DNA of 64,000 nt from Thalassobacillus sp. CUG 92003 (GCF_013618635.1 NZ_JABLSJ010000009.1:62001-126000); one strand, 5' to 3'. Counted from the first letter of the stretch, positions 37,639 to 47,119 are shown. Notes: generated by a model from the letters alone, not told the origin. A program made the numbers and translations.

Positions 37639-38208
37639 TCAGCTCACCGGCTGGAATTGCACTTCTATATTCGTATGGCCAAATTCATCTGCCACCATTT
37701 GGATAATGTGATTGGTCTCCTGCTCATTTAATTCGTCAACTTGCACCGTCACATGTATCGTGTCTTCTTCGGCCCGGACAAGGACATCCTCGTATTGATT
37801 GCTTGCCTGGATGGTGTTTTCTAAGATCGATTCTTTCGATCGGGTCTCTCTTAATACCTGCATCTCTTCCATCGCTTCATTCTTTTCTTCTGCGGTAAAG
37901 TCACTTGAAGCTACAATTTCAGATAATTGCTCTTCCTGTTGATCACGTTTGGTTTGCAGCTCCATCCGAACAGATGTGAACAGTTCATCACTCGACATTT
38001 GTGAAATCACGGTGTCACCTTCACTATTGCCTTCTTCTGTTCCTTCTTCTTCAGGCGCATCGCCTTCTTCACCTGATTCCTGTTCTGTCAGGTCCTCTTC
38101 GTTCAAAAACGCCATCTCTTCTCCTTCAGGCGCCGTCATATAATACACACTCAGAACAATTAATAAGCTTAACATCGTCATGAGCCAAACTGTTTGTTTT
38201 TTTAACAT
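37639..38208 (-). CDS. spoIIIAH: Stage III sporulation protein AH
   Basis: 189 residues. One N-terminal membrane helix (QTVWLMTMLSLLIVLSVYYM), a very acidic linker (Glu/Gly/Asp/Ser about 30-70), and a C-terminal extracellular YscJ/FliF-like ring-building domain ending VADEFGHTNIEVQFQPV. It binds forespore SpoIIQ across the intermembrane space to form the A-Q channel. The linker is unusually acidic, in keeping with a halophile. Confidence 0.95.
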   Translation of the reverse strand: MLKKQTVWLMTMLSLLIVLSVYYMTAPEGEEMAFLNEEDLTEQESGEEGDAPEEEGTEEGNSEGDTVISQMSSDELFTSVRMELQTKRDQQEEQLSEIVASSDFTAEEKNEAMEEMQVLRETRSKESILENTIQASNQYEDVLVRAEEDTIHVTVQVDELNEQETNHIIQMVADEFGHTNIEVQFQPVS

Positions 38209-38219
38209 TGGAAAACCTC

Positions 38220-38837
38220 CTATGGTTTAGGCATTACAGAAACTCTGTGACTTGGAACATCCAACACGCGAGATGTGGCTTCTACGACCCAAGATTTCAA
38301 CTCCATGTTCTCTACGCCCTTGGCAACAATCAACACCCCTTTTATACCAGGTTTTTTAGTTTTCACGAGCAGCGGCACCTCGCGATCCCCCTGTCTGACT
38401 AAAATGATTTGATTCTCCCGGCTATAATCCTCAATACTCCTCTCTCCCCCGTTGTCATCCAATTCTTCAGTGGTTTGTTTCCCTACAATCAAGTTTTTAT
38501 CAAACACTTTTTCTTGCGTAGCTTCAAGATTAATCATGAGGTCAACATCACTAATTCCCTCAATGTTTTCTAATAGTGGTTGTAATTGCTCTTCATAACT
38601 TGACTCTAACGCTTTGATTTCTTTGTTATCACTCTCATCGTTCGAGACATGATCTTCATTGGCTTCGGAAGCGATCGGTGGTTCAGGGGGGGCTTCTTTG
38701 TCATCGGGCAACCAATTGCCTATCAGCAATAAAAATATTCCAATCACCCCGAGAGCAATCACGTAAATTTTTTTATTGAATTTTCGGCCTTCTCCTCCCG
38801 AAAGATTGCCCAACATATTTTTCAAATACTTACTCAT
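38220..38837 (-). CDS. spoIIIAG: Stage III sporulation protein AG
   Basis: 205 residues. A single membrane helix (KIYVIALGVIGIFLLLIGNW), a Glu/Ser/Asn linker, and a ring-forming domain containing GISDVDLMINLEATQEKVF and KGVLIVAKGVENMELKSWV. In B. subtilis SpoIIIAG builds a large ring in the mother-cell-derived membrane. Eleven bases before spoIIIAH. Confidence 0.95.
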   Translation of the reverse strand: MSKYLKNMLGNLSGGEGRKFNKKIYVIALGVIGIFLLLIGNWLPDDKEAPPEPPIASEANEDHVSNDESDNKEIKALESSYEEQLQPLLENIEGISDVDLMINLEATQEKVFDKNLIVGKQTTEELDDNGGERSIEDYSRENQIILVRQGDREVPLLVKTKKPGIKGVLIVAKGVENMELKSWVVEATSRVLDVPSHRVSVMPKP

Positions 38838-39432
38838 CCGGATCCTCCCAATGAATGTCGATTATTTCTTGATCCATTTCCAACTCTTTGGCAAGCCATT
38901 CCACCAATCCCTTCTTTTCCGGGTTATCACGTTGGCTTTCATCGGAATCGATATCAATTTCCACCTGTGATACGTTGCCTGCCCCCTCTGTCTCAGATAC
39001 TGTGACTATGAGCTTTTCTAAAGTCTCAGTGCTTGGCGAAGGCTCTTTGAACGTTAGATCAACCCCGTTTAATTGAAGATCCCATTCTTCTGATAAAGGT
39101 GTTTCGAGCTTTTCATGCAATGCTTGTTTTACTTGTTCTAATTTATATGCATCTTGTTGGACGAGTATTTCATTTTTCTTTTTTTCAATAGATTCTTCCA
39201 TGTCTTCCTCTTCTGTAATCTGATTCAATGCTGCCATGGAATAATTGGTTATCTCCTGGGGCCGGATTTGGAACAAACTGAACAGCGGGTCGAGAAGGAC
39301 CAATATTAACAGCAGCCCGATAACCAGCCTGGCATATTTTTTCAACGAACCTGATGGCAGGATCATATCCACGGTCATGGCTAAAAGCAAAAATAGAACG
39401 ACCTGGGTGAGCCATTGGGTAAGAAATGTCAT
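38830..39432 (-). CDS. spoIIIAF: Stage III sporulation protein AF
   Basis: 200 residues: two N-terminal helices (VVLFLLLAMTVDMILP and LVIGLLLILVLLDPLFSL) followed by a soluble domain with LEKLIVTVSETEG and VEIDIDSDES. It overlaps spoIIIAG by eight bases. Part of the SpoIIIA membrane complex. Confidence 0.94.
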   Translation of the reverse strand: MTFLTQWLTQVVLFLLLAMTVDMILPSGSLKKYARLVIGLLLILVLLDPLFSLFQIRPQEITNYSMAALNQITEEEDMEESIEKKKNEILVQQDAYKLEQVKQALHEKLETPLSEEWDLQLNGVDLTFKEPSPSTETLEKLIVTVSETEGAGNVSQVEIDIDSDESQRDNPEKKGLVEWLAKELEMDQEIIDIHWEDPDE

Positions 39433-39445
39433 CGTAACCTCATCC

Positions 39446-40615
39446 TTATCGAATCATCATGGTAATATTGCTGGCTGCTACCAACATGACAATGAGTAAA
39501 AAAAACATAAATGACACCATCAATAAAGAAGCAAATACGTACACGATATGCTTACTGATGATATTCATACTTTGGGTTACCGGCCCATCACCTAACGGTT
39601 GCAATAAAGCCGCCGCCACCTTATAAATTATAGCGATCGCAAATACTTTAAGGGCTGGGAATAGAGCGAGTCCTAATATGATAACGACGCCTGCAAGACC
39701 AACTGTATTCTTTAATAGAAGTGACGCTCCCAGAATCGTGTCGGTGGCATCGGTGAACAGCCGACCGACCACCGGAACAAAATTACCTGTTACAAAACGC
39801 GCTGTCTTGATCGCAACCCCATCCTGGACAGCTGTTACCGCGCCTTGTACTGACACAACGCCAAGAAATATCGTTAAAAACGCTCCTAACAAAGCTATAC
39901 CAGTATTGCGCAATAACTGGGCCAACTGATCGACTTTATATCTATCTGATAAGGTCCCGATAATCATTAATAGGGCAGACGACGTGAATAACGGAATTAA
40001 GACGGTTTTAACAAGAACACCGCTCGTATGAACGAGAGCTATGATAATGGGATGAAAAAATGAAACTGTCATTAAGTGACTGATCGAGGCCATGATCCCT
40101 AATAATAGAGGAAGCAGTCCCATCATAAAACTGCTCATATGATCGATAGCATCGACAGTATAGTCTATGACGATATGAAAGCTTTCCAGAGCCAGCGTAA
40201 TAAGAACAAGAAATATGATCATATACGCAATACGACTGACAGCTGTTGATTCGAATGCATTTTGAATCGATTGAAGGACAGTGCTGAACAACGTTAAAAA
40301 CAGTAACGAAGCAAGCAACCTGCCATTTGCAAGTAATTCGTGCAGAAAAAATTGGAGCAGACCGGGGATCCACTTTGACGAATCAAACTTTTCTGGATTT
40401 TCTAGAAGAGAGCGAAGATCATTCACATCGTTTACTGGAAGATACTCACCGTATTCATCGCTCAGTAATTCCCAGGACTCTTGCAGCTCCTCTAGTGATA
40501 TTTCATCAAGCATGCCTGTTTCTGGCGTTTTTTCTGTCTCGGCTTGTACGTCTGGGATGGCAACTAAAAATTGGAGCAGAATGACAGCAATGAATAGGTT
40601 CATGATCTTGTTCAT
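39446..40615 (-). CDS. spoIIIAE: Stage III sporulation protein AE
   Basis: 389 residues, with a cleavable-type signal (IAVILLQFLVAIPDVQAE), an external acidic region of about 60 residues, and six or more membrane helices, among them LLASLLFLTLFSTVLQSI and LGAFLTIFLGVVSVQGAV. The largest integral component of the SpoIIIA complex, thought to form part of the transport channel. Confidence 0.95.
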   Translation of the reverse strand: MNKIMNLFIAVILLQFLVAIPDVQAETEKTPETGMLDEISLEELQESWELLSDEYGEYLPVNDVNDLRSLLENPEKFDSSKWIPGLLQFFLHELLANGRLLASLLFLTLFSTVLQSIQNAFESTAVSRIAYMIIFLVLITLALESFHIVIDYTVDAIDHMSSFMMGLLPLLLGIMASISHLMTVSFFHPIIIALVHTSGVLVKTVLIPLFTSSALLMIIGTLSDRYKVDQLAQLLRNTGIALLGAFLTIFLGVVSVQGAVTAVQDGVAIKTARFVTGNFVPVVGRLFTDATDTILGASLLLKNTVGLAGVVIILGLALFPALKVFAIAIIYKVAAALLQPLGDGPVTQSMNIISKHIVYVFASLLMVSFMFFLLIVMLVAASNITMMIR

Positions 40616-40639
40616 AGAATGGCAAGCCCCTTATTTAGG

Positions 40640-41029
40640 TTAATCCGGCAAAAATTTTAGTATCGATTCGATTACCGTGGTCAGAATTGGCATAGCTAAA
40701 AGAAGTATAAATATCTTACCTGCCATTTCCACTTTGGAAGCAATCGCTTCCAATCCTGCATCCCGTACTATGTGAGCACCGAATTCAGCAATATAGGCTA
40801 TGCCGATGATCTTCAAGATGACTTCTACATACATCCGGTCAATATTGGCCTGATTGGACATGTAGGTGATCAAAGAAAAAACATGTGTGATTTGCGTGAT
40901 CAATACTGTGAATAAAATGACGCCGGTAAATAATAAGAGCAAATAAGCCAATGTCGATTTTTTTTCTTTTAACAACAATATGAGTAACGCAGCGATGATG
41001 GCCAGGGAAACAATTTGTAATATATCCAT
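40640..41029 (-). CDS. spoIIIAD: Stage III sporulation protein AD
   Basis: 129 residues with about four helices (IVSLAIIAALLILLLKEK; YLLLLFTGVILFTVLITQI) and the conserved GAHIVRDAGLEAIASKVEMA segment. Small integral subunit, seven bases after spoIIIAC. Confidence 0.95.
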   Translation of the reverse strand: MDILQIVSLAIIAALLILLLKEKKSTLAYLLLLFTGVILFTVLITQITHVFSLITYMSNQANIDRMYVEVILKIIGIAYIAEFGAHIVRDAGLEAIASKVEMAGKIFILLLAMPILTTVIESILKFLPD

Positions 41030-41035
41030 ATCAGC

Positions 41036-41242
41036 CTACCCTTGGTATAAGAACACAGATTTGATTTGTTGAAATAAATCAGCTAAACGGTTCAACACGA
41101 TAAAAAGTACAATGATAAACCCTACCAGTGTAGCAACATGGGCGATTTCCTCTTTTCCCATTTGCTTTAAAATACTGTGAATCATTGCCACTATAATGCC
41201 GATACCTGCTATTTGAAATAAAATCGTAGCATCATGCAACAC
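41036..41242 (-). CDS. spoIIIAC: Stage III sporulation protein AC
   Basis: 68 residues, two helices (ILFQIAGIGIIVAMIHSIL and VATLVGFIIVLFIVLN) flanking the conserved KQMGKEEIAH loop. GTG start after AGGAGGAGG. Paralogous to SpoIIIAD. Confidence 0.95.
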   Translation of the reverse strand: MLHDATILFQIAGIGIIVAMIHSILKQMGKEEIAHVATLVGFIIVLFIVLNRLADLFQQIKSVFLYQG

Positions 41243-41258
41243 AATGGTTGTCCTCCTC

Positions 41259-41771
41259 CTAAATGATCAGAATAATGACTAATAATCCACTCAGCACCCC
41301 TAAACCGCGCGCCATTTGATGATATTGATGAAACATCGTCACAGCATCTTCGAGCTCCCGCTCCAAATGCGATAACGTTAAGCGTATTTGCTTTTGTTGG
41401 TGGATCAAATCGTGCTGCCCCAGTGTGTTGCCAAACTGGATCAAGATCTCCTTCTCATTCTGGTCCAGGGCATTTTGTTTCCAGTGAAGATGAATATGGT
41501 CTTCCCATAATTGCGAAAAGTCGTCTGTCTTCTTTCCATAGTCAGCGATTAATTCTGCAAAAAAACGAGCAATCGGCTGAGGAAGCTGTTTCTGAATGGT
41601 TTCACAGACCTCTCGGAGGGATGATTGACCGTATACCATTTCAGCCTCGATCATTTGGATCGCGTTTTTCCATTGACGAATCTGTTGAGGGCGCTGTTTG
41701 AATTTCGCTGCTAAGTCAAACCCCGCCCACGTAGTTGCGGCCAGTACGATGAGCGCTCCTATCCATTGCAC
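41259..41771 (-). CDS. spoIIIAB: Stage III sporulation protein AB
   Basis: 170 residues. An N-terminal helix (WIGALIVLAATTWAGFDLAA), the conserved RPQQIRQWKNAIQMIEAEM, and a C-terminal helix (RGLGVLSGLLVIILII), resembling part of a type II secretion GspF protein. GTG 41771 is selected because GGGAGGG lies six bases upstream. This gives a 56-base overlap with spoIIIAA. Confidence 0.93.
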   Translation of the reverse strand: MQWIGALIVLAATTWAGFDLAAKFKQRPQQIRQWKNAIQMIEAEMVYGQSSLREVCETIQKQLPQPIARFFAELIADYGKKTDDFSQLWEDHIHLHWKQNALDQNEKEILIQFGNTLGQHDLIHQQKQIRLTLSHLERELEDAVTMFHQYHQMARGLGVLSGLLVIILII

Positions 41772-42690
41772 GTTGGTCCCTCCCATCTTGTGTAGTTAAA
41801 ACTTGACCGTTTTTATTGAAAATGGTGATCACCTGCCTGCTATTCGCCGGATTCCCTGATAGGATCACAAAACGATCAAATACTTTCTCCTGGATCAGCT
41901 TATGGATAGAGGGGCGACGTTTCACATCTTCCATATTCGCCCCATGAATACTGCAGATTAATGACACTCCGGTGTAAACTGCTTCATAGATTGCTGACGC
42001 ATCTGCTCCCCCGCCGACTTCATCCACTACCATGACTTCCGGCGACATGGAACGAATCATCATCAACATGCCTTCTGACTTTGGACAGGCATCCATCACA
42101 TCAGTCCGCAACCCCACATTTAATTGAGGAACACCTTGCAGCGATGACGCAATTTCAGAACGCTCGTCCACGATCGCAACTTTACAAGGAGAGACGTTTT
42201 TCCCACCCGTTCCTATAATACGGGCTATGTCCCGTAAATATGTGGTTTTACCAGACTGTGGAGGACCGACGACAAGGGTATTCAGATAGTGCTTGTCGTA
42301 TAGATAAGGCATCAACTTTTCTGCTTGTCCCACTTTCTCTCTAGCAATTCTTATATTCATAGATGAGATGTGCCTGATCGTTTCAATGGTTTTACCAAAA
42401 CTGTTCACTTTTCCTGATAACCCGACGCGATGACCGCCATTAATCGTTATAAACCCCTCTTTCAATTCATCTGCATAAGCGTAAAGTGAAAACTCACTGA
42501 TTTGATTTAATACATATGCGGTATCTTCAGCTCGCATGATGGTCTGCTGGAGAAATTCGTGCTTATGCGTGTAATTCACTTCAATATACCTGCCTACCCG
42601 GATGCGTATTTCTTGCACGTTCTGCCAGTCAATATTGTTCTCCAGAATGTGTTTCAAACGGTCTGGAAACAGGATCGTTATCTCCTCCAC
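41716..42690 (-). CDS. spoIIIAA: Stage III sporulation protein AA (secretion ATPase-like)
   Basis: 324 residues. Walker A GPPQSGKTTYLRDIA and the Walker B region MVVDEVGGGADASAI with KVAIVDERSEIA mark the ATPase related to type II/IV secretion motors. It is the cytoplasmic motor of the SpoIIIA complex. The C-terminus carries about 20 extra Arg/Gly-rich residues that run into spoIIIAB. The start is GTG with AGAGGG upstream. A sigma-E-like promoter precedes it. Confidence 0.94.
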   Translation of the reverse strand: MEEITILFPDRLKHILENNIDWQNVQEIRIRVGRYIEVNYTHKHEFLQQTIMRAEDTAYVLNQISEFSLYAYADELKEGFITINGGHRVGLSGKVNSFGKTIETIRHISSMNIRIAREKVGQAEKLMPYLYDKHYLNTLVVGPPQSGKTTYLRDIARIIGTGGKNVSPCKVAIVDERSEIASSLQGVPQLNVGLRTDVMDACPKSEGMLMMIRSMSPEVMVVDEVGGGADASAIYEAVYTGVSLICSIHGANMEDVKRRPSIHKLIQEKVFDRFVILSGNPANSRQVITIFNKNGQVLTTQDGRDQRAMDRSAHRTGRNYVGGV

Positions 42691-42721
42691 AAGGCATGAC
42701 CCTCTTCTCTGTTTTTACTTC

Positions 42722-42751
42722 ATATATATGTCTAAGAGAGAAGCTTATGAC
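42722..42751 (-). promoter_or_regulatory. Candidate sigma-E promoter of the spoIIIA operon
   Basis: Minus strand GTCATAA, 14 bases, CATATATAT, near the sigma-E pattern GHATATT-N14-CATACAnT. Mother-cell sigma-E control of spoIIIA is established in B. subtilis. Confidence 0.45.
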
Positions 42752-42868
42752 TCTCTCCCCTCTCAAAAGCAACTGTTGAATATATAAATCAACGAACGTT
42801 ATTACGTGACACTTCATTAAGCTATGCCCATATAGCGTTGGAATAACTTAACCTAACCTAAAGGCTTT

Positions 42869-42898
42869 GTAATAAAAGTCACAAAACAACACATTCTA
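42869..42898 (+). promoter_or_regulatory. Candidate sigma-G promoter of the germinant receptor operon
   Basis: GTAATA, 17 bases, CATTCTA, about 30 bases before the gerA-type ATG. The -10 matches CATnnTA. Germinant receptor operons are forespore genes. Confidence 0.5.
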
Positions 42899-42927
42899 AG
42901 ACAAACTCTTTGAAAGGGGGCATTTTC

Positions 42928-44457
42928 ATGACAGACAAAGATAAACAAACAAACGAATTAGATGATAGTGCCCCGCATGCTCTCTTTTCCAGAGTAGAGA
43001 AAAACATAGCGTATATTGAAACTGCCTTAGGAAATAGTACCGACTTGGTCATCAGGCATATCCAGCTTAATAAAACCAAATGTGCCGTGTTATTTATTGA
43101 CGGCTTAGTCGATAAACATACGGTTCAGAATTTTCTTATGGAAGCTTTGATGCTTGAGATGCCAAAACGCCGTGTCAGCGTTACTACGCTGTATAACACC
43201 ATTAAAGATGCTTCGCTCCCCATAGGAGAGCTCGAAGAAGTTAAACAATTCAAAGATTTATTCAGTCGACTCCTCTCCGGTGAAACATTACTCCTCCTTG
43301 ATGAAGAGACTTCAGCGCTTGCAGCAAGTACCAAAGGCTGGAGAGACCGGGGAGTCCAGGAAACCAATTCCGAGAGTGTTATCCGCGGGCCAAAAGAAGC
43401 CTTTACAGAAACGTTAAGGACGAATACAGCATTGGTTCGCAGGAAAATAAAGGATCCCAAGCTTCGTATTGATGGAAAAGTGATTGGGCGTGTCACTCAA
43501 ACCGAGATCGCAGTTATTTATGTGGACGGTCTTGCAGATGAATCTGTTGTAGAAGAAGTTCATAGTAGACTTGATGCTATAGACATAGACGGGGTGTTAG
43601 AGAGTGGTTATCTTGAAGAATATATAGAAGATGCTCACTTCTCCCCCTTTCCGACTGTTTATTACTCGGAAAGGCCCGATGCGATAGCAGGCGGTTTATT
43701 AGAAGGAAAGGTTGCCATTATTACAGACGGTACACCGAATGTTTTACTCGTGCCGGCTTTATTCGTGAATTTCTTGCAATCAAGTGAAGACTATTACCAA
43801 AGGTACGATATCGGGACGTTCATCCGGTTACTTCGGCTTTTGTCTTTTTGCGTCGCTTTGTTTATGCCTTCTTTATACATTGCTTTTACGACTTTTCACC
43901 AGGAGATGATTCCACCGTCATTACTCATCAGTCTAGCGGCTCAAAGAGAAGGCGTGCCGTTCCCGGCTTTCGTTGAAGCGTTATTGATGGAATTCACTTT
44001 TGAGATTTTGAGGGAGGCAGGGGTACGGTTACCAAAGGCTGTCGGGTCGGCCGTTTCGATTGTTGGGGCTCTCGTCCTTGGTGAATCAGCAGTCCAGGCA
44101 GGGCTCGTTTCACCGGCTATGGTCATCGTGGTTGCTCTGACAGCGATCAGTAGTTTTGTTTTTCCATCTTACAATATGGCCATTCCGATTCGTATGCTTC
44201 GGTTTTTATTTATGATTCTGGCAGCCACTTTCGGGTTATACGGGATTATTTTAGGATTGATCGCCCTGATCATCCACATGTGCAGTTTAAAATCGTTTGG
44301 CTCGCCTTACATGTCCCCCTTCGCTCCGTTAACAACGAAAGATCAAAAAGACGTACTGGTACGCTTTCCTCACTGGGGGCTATTCTCACGTCCCAGTACA
44401 CAAGCGAAAAATAATCAAGGCAGAACCAGCCATTCATCGAGGGGAGGGCAATCATGA
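42928..44457 (+). CDS. Spore germinant receptor A subunit (GerAA/GerKA family)
   Basis: About 509 residues. A soluble N-terminal domain (1-290), with KTKCAVLFIDGLVDKHTVQN and QTEIAVIYVDGLADESVVEE, is followed by a membrane domain holding the family motif PSLYIAFTTFHQEMIP, LLISLAAQREGVPFPAFVEA and the PKAVGSAVSIVGALVLGESA stretch. The ATG at 42928 follows AAAGGGGG. With subunits B and C it forms the inner-membrane receptor that senses nutrients. The germinant cannot be deduced. First gene of a four-gene operon that is absent from this position in B. subtilis. Confidence 0.94.
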   Translation: MTDKDKQTNELDDSAPHALFSRVEKNIAYIETALGNSTDLVIRHIQLNKTKCAVLFIDGLVDKHTVQNFLMEALMLEMPKRRVSVTTLYNTIKDASLPIGELEEVKQFKDLFSRLLSGETLLLLDEETSALAASTKGWRDRGVQETNSESVIRGPKEAFTETLRTNTALVRRKIKDPKLRIDGKVIGRVTQTEIAVIYVDGLADESVVEEVHSRLDAIDIDGVLESGYLEEYIEDAHFSPFPTVYYSERPDAIAGGLLEGKVAIITDGTPNVLLVPALFVNFLQSSEDYYQRYDIGTFIRLLRLLSFCVALFMPSLYIAFTTFHQEMIPPSLLISLAAQREGVPFPAFVEALLMEFTFEILREAGVRLPKAVGSAVSIVGALVLGESAVQAGLVSPAMVIVVALTAISSFVFPSYNMAIPIRMLRFLFMILAATFGLYGIILGLIALIIHMCSLKSFGSPYMSPFAPLTTKDQKDVLVRFPHWGLFSRPSTQAKNNQGRTSHSSRGGQS

Positions 44458-45665
44458 GGCACCCGTTAGCTCCACACGGATATGTGAAATGGACATTGGT
44501 ATGGGTAGTAATGGTATTGACACTCACAGGCTGTTGGAGCAGCAGGGAGTTGGATGAACTAGGTGTGGCGGTTGCGATTGGAGTTGATAAAGACGAGGAT
44601 GATAGGTATGTGCTATCTGTCCAGATCATTAACCCTTCCGAGGTTGCTTCTGATGCCCCGACAACGCGGCCGCCCGTTACCTTATACACCACAACAGGTG
44701 ATACATTATTTCAAGCTTTTCGAAATATGACGACCCACTCTCCGAGAAAAGTATATGTCTCGCAATTACGCATGGTTGTATTAGGACCCGAGATTGTGAA
44801 CGAAGGTGTCACGCCGGCACTCGACCTCTTGTACCGGAATCATGAATTCAGACCGACCTTCTTTGTCACCGTCGCGAGGGATGCATCTGTCAGCGATATT
44901 TTGAGCACGCTCACACCTTATGAGCGCATACCTGCTAAAAAATTGATGGACTCACTGATTGATACCGAAGAAAATTTAGGCATCACTAAAAGCGTTACGA
45001 TTGACAATTTGATTGCGGACGTTCGGAGTAACGGAAAAGAAGCGGTCCTGCCGGGTATTCTGATGGAAGGCGACGCAGCTACTGGCACAAGCACGACAAA
45101 CGTAGAAAAAGTCGATGCGCCAACTAAGTTAAGCATAGATGGTTTAAGTATTTTCCGTGGGGATCAATTGGTGGGATGGTTAAAGGAAGAGGAAAGTCAA
45201 GGCTATAATTATGCTACCGGAACAGTGCAGAGCACGATAGAAACTTTTGCGTGTGACAATCCTGGAACGTTAAGTGTGGAAATTCTACGATCGAACGCAA
45301 GTATGGATGCGCAACTGCGATCGGGAAAACCAACGATTACGATCCGAGTCGAGGTTGAAGGAAACGTGGGCGAAGTCGATTGTGTCATTGATCTAAGTGA
45401 TGACGACAAAATGAAAGATATTAATAAAAAGACAGAAGAAGTCATTGAAAAGAAAATTAATGCGGCGATCAACGTCACTCAGGAAGAATACGCTAGCGAT
45501 ATTTTCGGTTTTGGCAATGTCATTCACAGAAACCATCCTGCATATTGGAAACAAATAAAATACGATTGGAAAAGCCATTTCTCAGAATTAGAGGTTAAAA
45601 CGGATGTTAAAGTCAAAATTCGTCGTAAAGGAAAATCAACGCAACCACTTCAATCGGAAGGGTAG
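44454..45665 (+). CDS. Spore germinant receptor C subunit, lipoprotein (Ger(x)C family)
   Basis: 403 residues. The signal peptide ends in the lipobox LTGCW (lipidated Cys), and the start of the mature chain SSRELDELGVAVAIGVDKD is the family hallmark. It has the usual three-domain extracellular layout and the C-terminal KKINAAINVTQEEYASDIFG. ATG overlaps the A-subunit stop (ATGA). Confidence 0.95.
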   Translation: MRHPLAPHGYVKWTLVWVVMVLTLTGCWSSRELDELGVAVAIGVDKDEDDRYVLSVQIINPSEVASDAPTTRPPVTLYTTTGDTLFQAFRNMTTHSPRKVYVSQLRMVVLGPEIVNEGVTPALDLLYRNHEFRPTFFVTVARDASVSDILSTLTPYERIPAKKLMDSLIDTEENLGITKSVTIDNLIADVRSNGKEAVLPGILMEGDAATGTSTTNVEKVDAPTKLSIDGLSIFRGDQLVGWLKEEESQGYNYATGTVQSTIETFACDNPGTLSVEILRSNASMDAQLRSGKPTITIRVEVEGNVGEVDCVIDLSDDDKMKDINKKTEEVIEKKINAAINVTQEEYASDIFGFGNVIHRNHPAYWKQIKYDWKSHFSELEVKTDVKVKIRRKGKSTQPLQSEG

Positions 45666-45674
45666 GCAAATCGT

Positions 45675-45899
45675 ATGTGGGCGATCATTGCTATATTAAT
45701 CGTAGCTGGCGCTATCTTCTTCATGGAAGTCCCTAAGCTGAAAAAAAAGAAGCAAATAAAAGATATGTGGTATGTTATTATTCTGCTCGCCTTAGCCACC
45801 GCCGCCACTCTGTACGAAAGCACAGGGATGGAGACGCCTAACCCACTCGACTTTATTCAGTCCGTCTATGCTCCAATCCGATCATGGTTCCAAAACTAA
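45675..45899 (+). CDS. Small two-helix germinant receptor D-type subunit
   Basis: 74 residues: helix 1 WAIIAILIVAGAIFFMEV, a basic loop KLKKKKQIKD, helix 2 WYVIILLALATAATLYEST, and a short tail ending VYAPIRSWFQN. Small two-helix D proteins are encoded with some GerA-type receptors and modulate their response. The call rests on size, topology and position between the C and B genes. Confidence 0.75.
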   Translation: MWAIIAILIVAGAIFFMEVPKLKKKKQIKDMWYVIILLALATAATLYESTGMETPNPLDFIQSVYAPIRSWFQN

Positions 45900-45937
45900 T
45901 CCGTTACAGGTTTAATGAGAAAGAAAGGGAGGTCTAG

Positions 45938-47035
45938 ATGGGCAATCACACAATTAGTCCCCGGCAATTTATGTACCTGGTCATCCTCTTTACAGTTGGG
46001 AGCTCCATCTTAATCATCCCAACCCCGACTGCTGCGATGGCTAAACAGGATGCATGGTTATCGGTCCTTTTACCAGTGTCAGCAGGTACCTTGATCATTT
46101 GGTTTTTAAGTACGTTTGGCAGGCAATTAGAGAATAAGACGTTTGTAGAGGCTGCCATTTTTGCATTTGGCAATTGGTTTGGACGATTGCTCAGCTTCTT
46201 TTATTTAAGCTTCATTTTTATTCTGGGTGCGCTAGTATTGAGGAATATTGGAGACTTTATGACTACGCAAATCATGCCGGACACCCCGTTACAGTTCACC
46301 CATATATTATTTTTGCTTGTGGTCATTTTTGGAGCAAGGCAAGGACTTGAGGTAATCGGGCGTTCTTCGGAAATATTTATTCCGTGGATATTTCTGCTAC
46401 TGTTTTTTTTATTTTTTTCCATTTCTCCCCAAATTAATCTAGACAACCTCCAGCCGATTCTAGGTGGAGGCATTAAACCGATCTTGTCATCGTCGCTTAC
46501 GTATTTGGGCACTCCTTTGCTGGAAATGGTGATTTTCCTGATGGTGTTCCCCTACGTGAAAGAAAAAAAGAAGGCAGGACGAGCCTGGATCTTAGGCGCC
46601 TTGATCGGCGGCTTGATATTGACATTAGTGACGTTGTTCAGTGTTTTGGTGATGGGCAGCGATTTAACTGCCTTAAACGCTTACCCTAGTTATGAACTGG
46701 CCAAGAAAATTAATTTAGCTGGATTTCTTGAAGGAGTAGAAATTATTGTCGCCATCATCTGGATGCTGACCATATTTTTCAAGCTCGTCATCATTTATTT
46801 TGCTTGTTCACTTGGCACAGCCAATTTTCTCAACATGGAAGACTACAGGCCATTGCTTCTTCCTACCGGGATGGGCATGGTTGTATTGTCTATTGTGGCT
46901 TACCCTGATGTCGCTTATTTCGAAGCCTTTCTTGGGGAGACATGGTTCCTCTATGCACTAACACACGGCATGCTGCTTCCATTAATCATTTGGGCGGGGT
47001 TTATGATTAAGCGCGCTCATACAGAATCGTCTTAG
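45938..47035 (+). CDS. Spore germinant receptor B subunit (GerAB/GerKB permease family)
   Basis: 365 residues with about ten membrane helices. N-terminal ISPRQFMYLVILFTVGSSIL and later YPSYELAKKINLAGFLEGVE are typical of the endospore germination permease family (APC superfamily), the subunit that binds the germinant. Last gene of the operon, order A-C-D-B. Confidence 0.94.
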   Translation: MGNHTISPRQFMYLVILFTVGSSILIIPTPTAAMAKQDAWLSVLLPVSAGTLIIWFLSTFGRQLENKTFVEAAIFAFGNWFGRLLSFFYLSFIFILGALVLRNIGDFMTTQIMPDTPLQFTHILFLLVVIFGARQGLEVIGRSSEIFIPWIFLLLFFLFFSISPQINLDNLQPILGGGIKPILSSSLTYLGTPLLEMVIFLMVFPYVKEKKKAGRAWILGALIGGLILTLVTLFSVLVMGSDLTALNAYPSYELAKKINLAGFLEGVEIIVAIIWMLTIFFKLVIIYFACSLGTANFLNMEDYRPLLLPTGMGMVVLSIVAYPDVAYFEAFLGETWFLYALTHGMLLPLIIWAGFMIKRAHTESS

Positions 47036-47073
47036 TATAGCTGCCCATGGCAGTTATGAACGACAGATGGAAT

Positions 47074-47119
47074 CAAAAAAAACAGCCTTAGCTCTGGTTA
47101 GAATAGAGCTAAAGCTGCT
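47074..47119. terminator. Shared terminator of the ger operon and efp
   Basis: AGCCTTAGCTCT pairs with AGAGCTAAAGCT; the minus-strand reading continues into eight T residues, ideal for efp. Confidence 0.85.
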
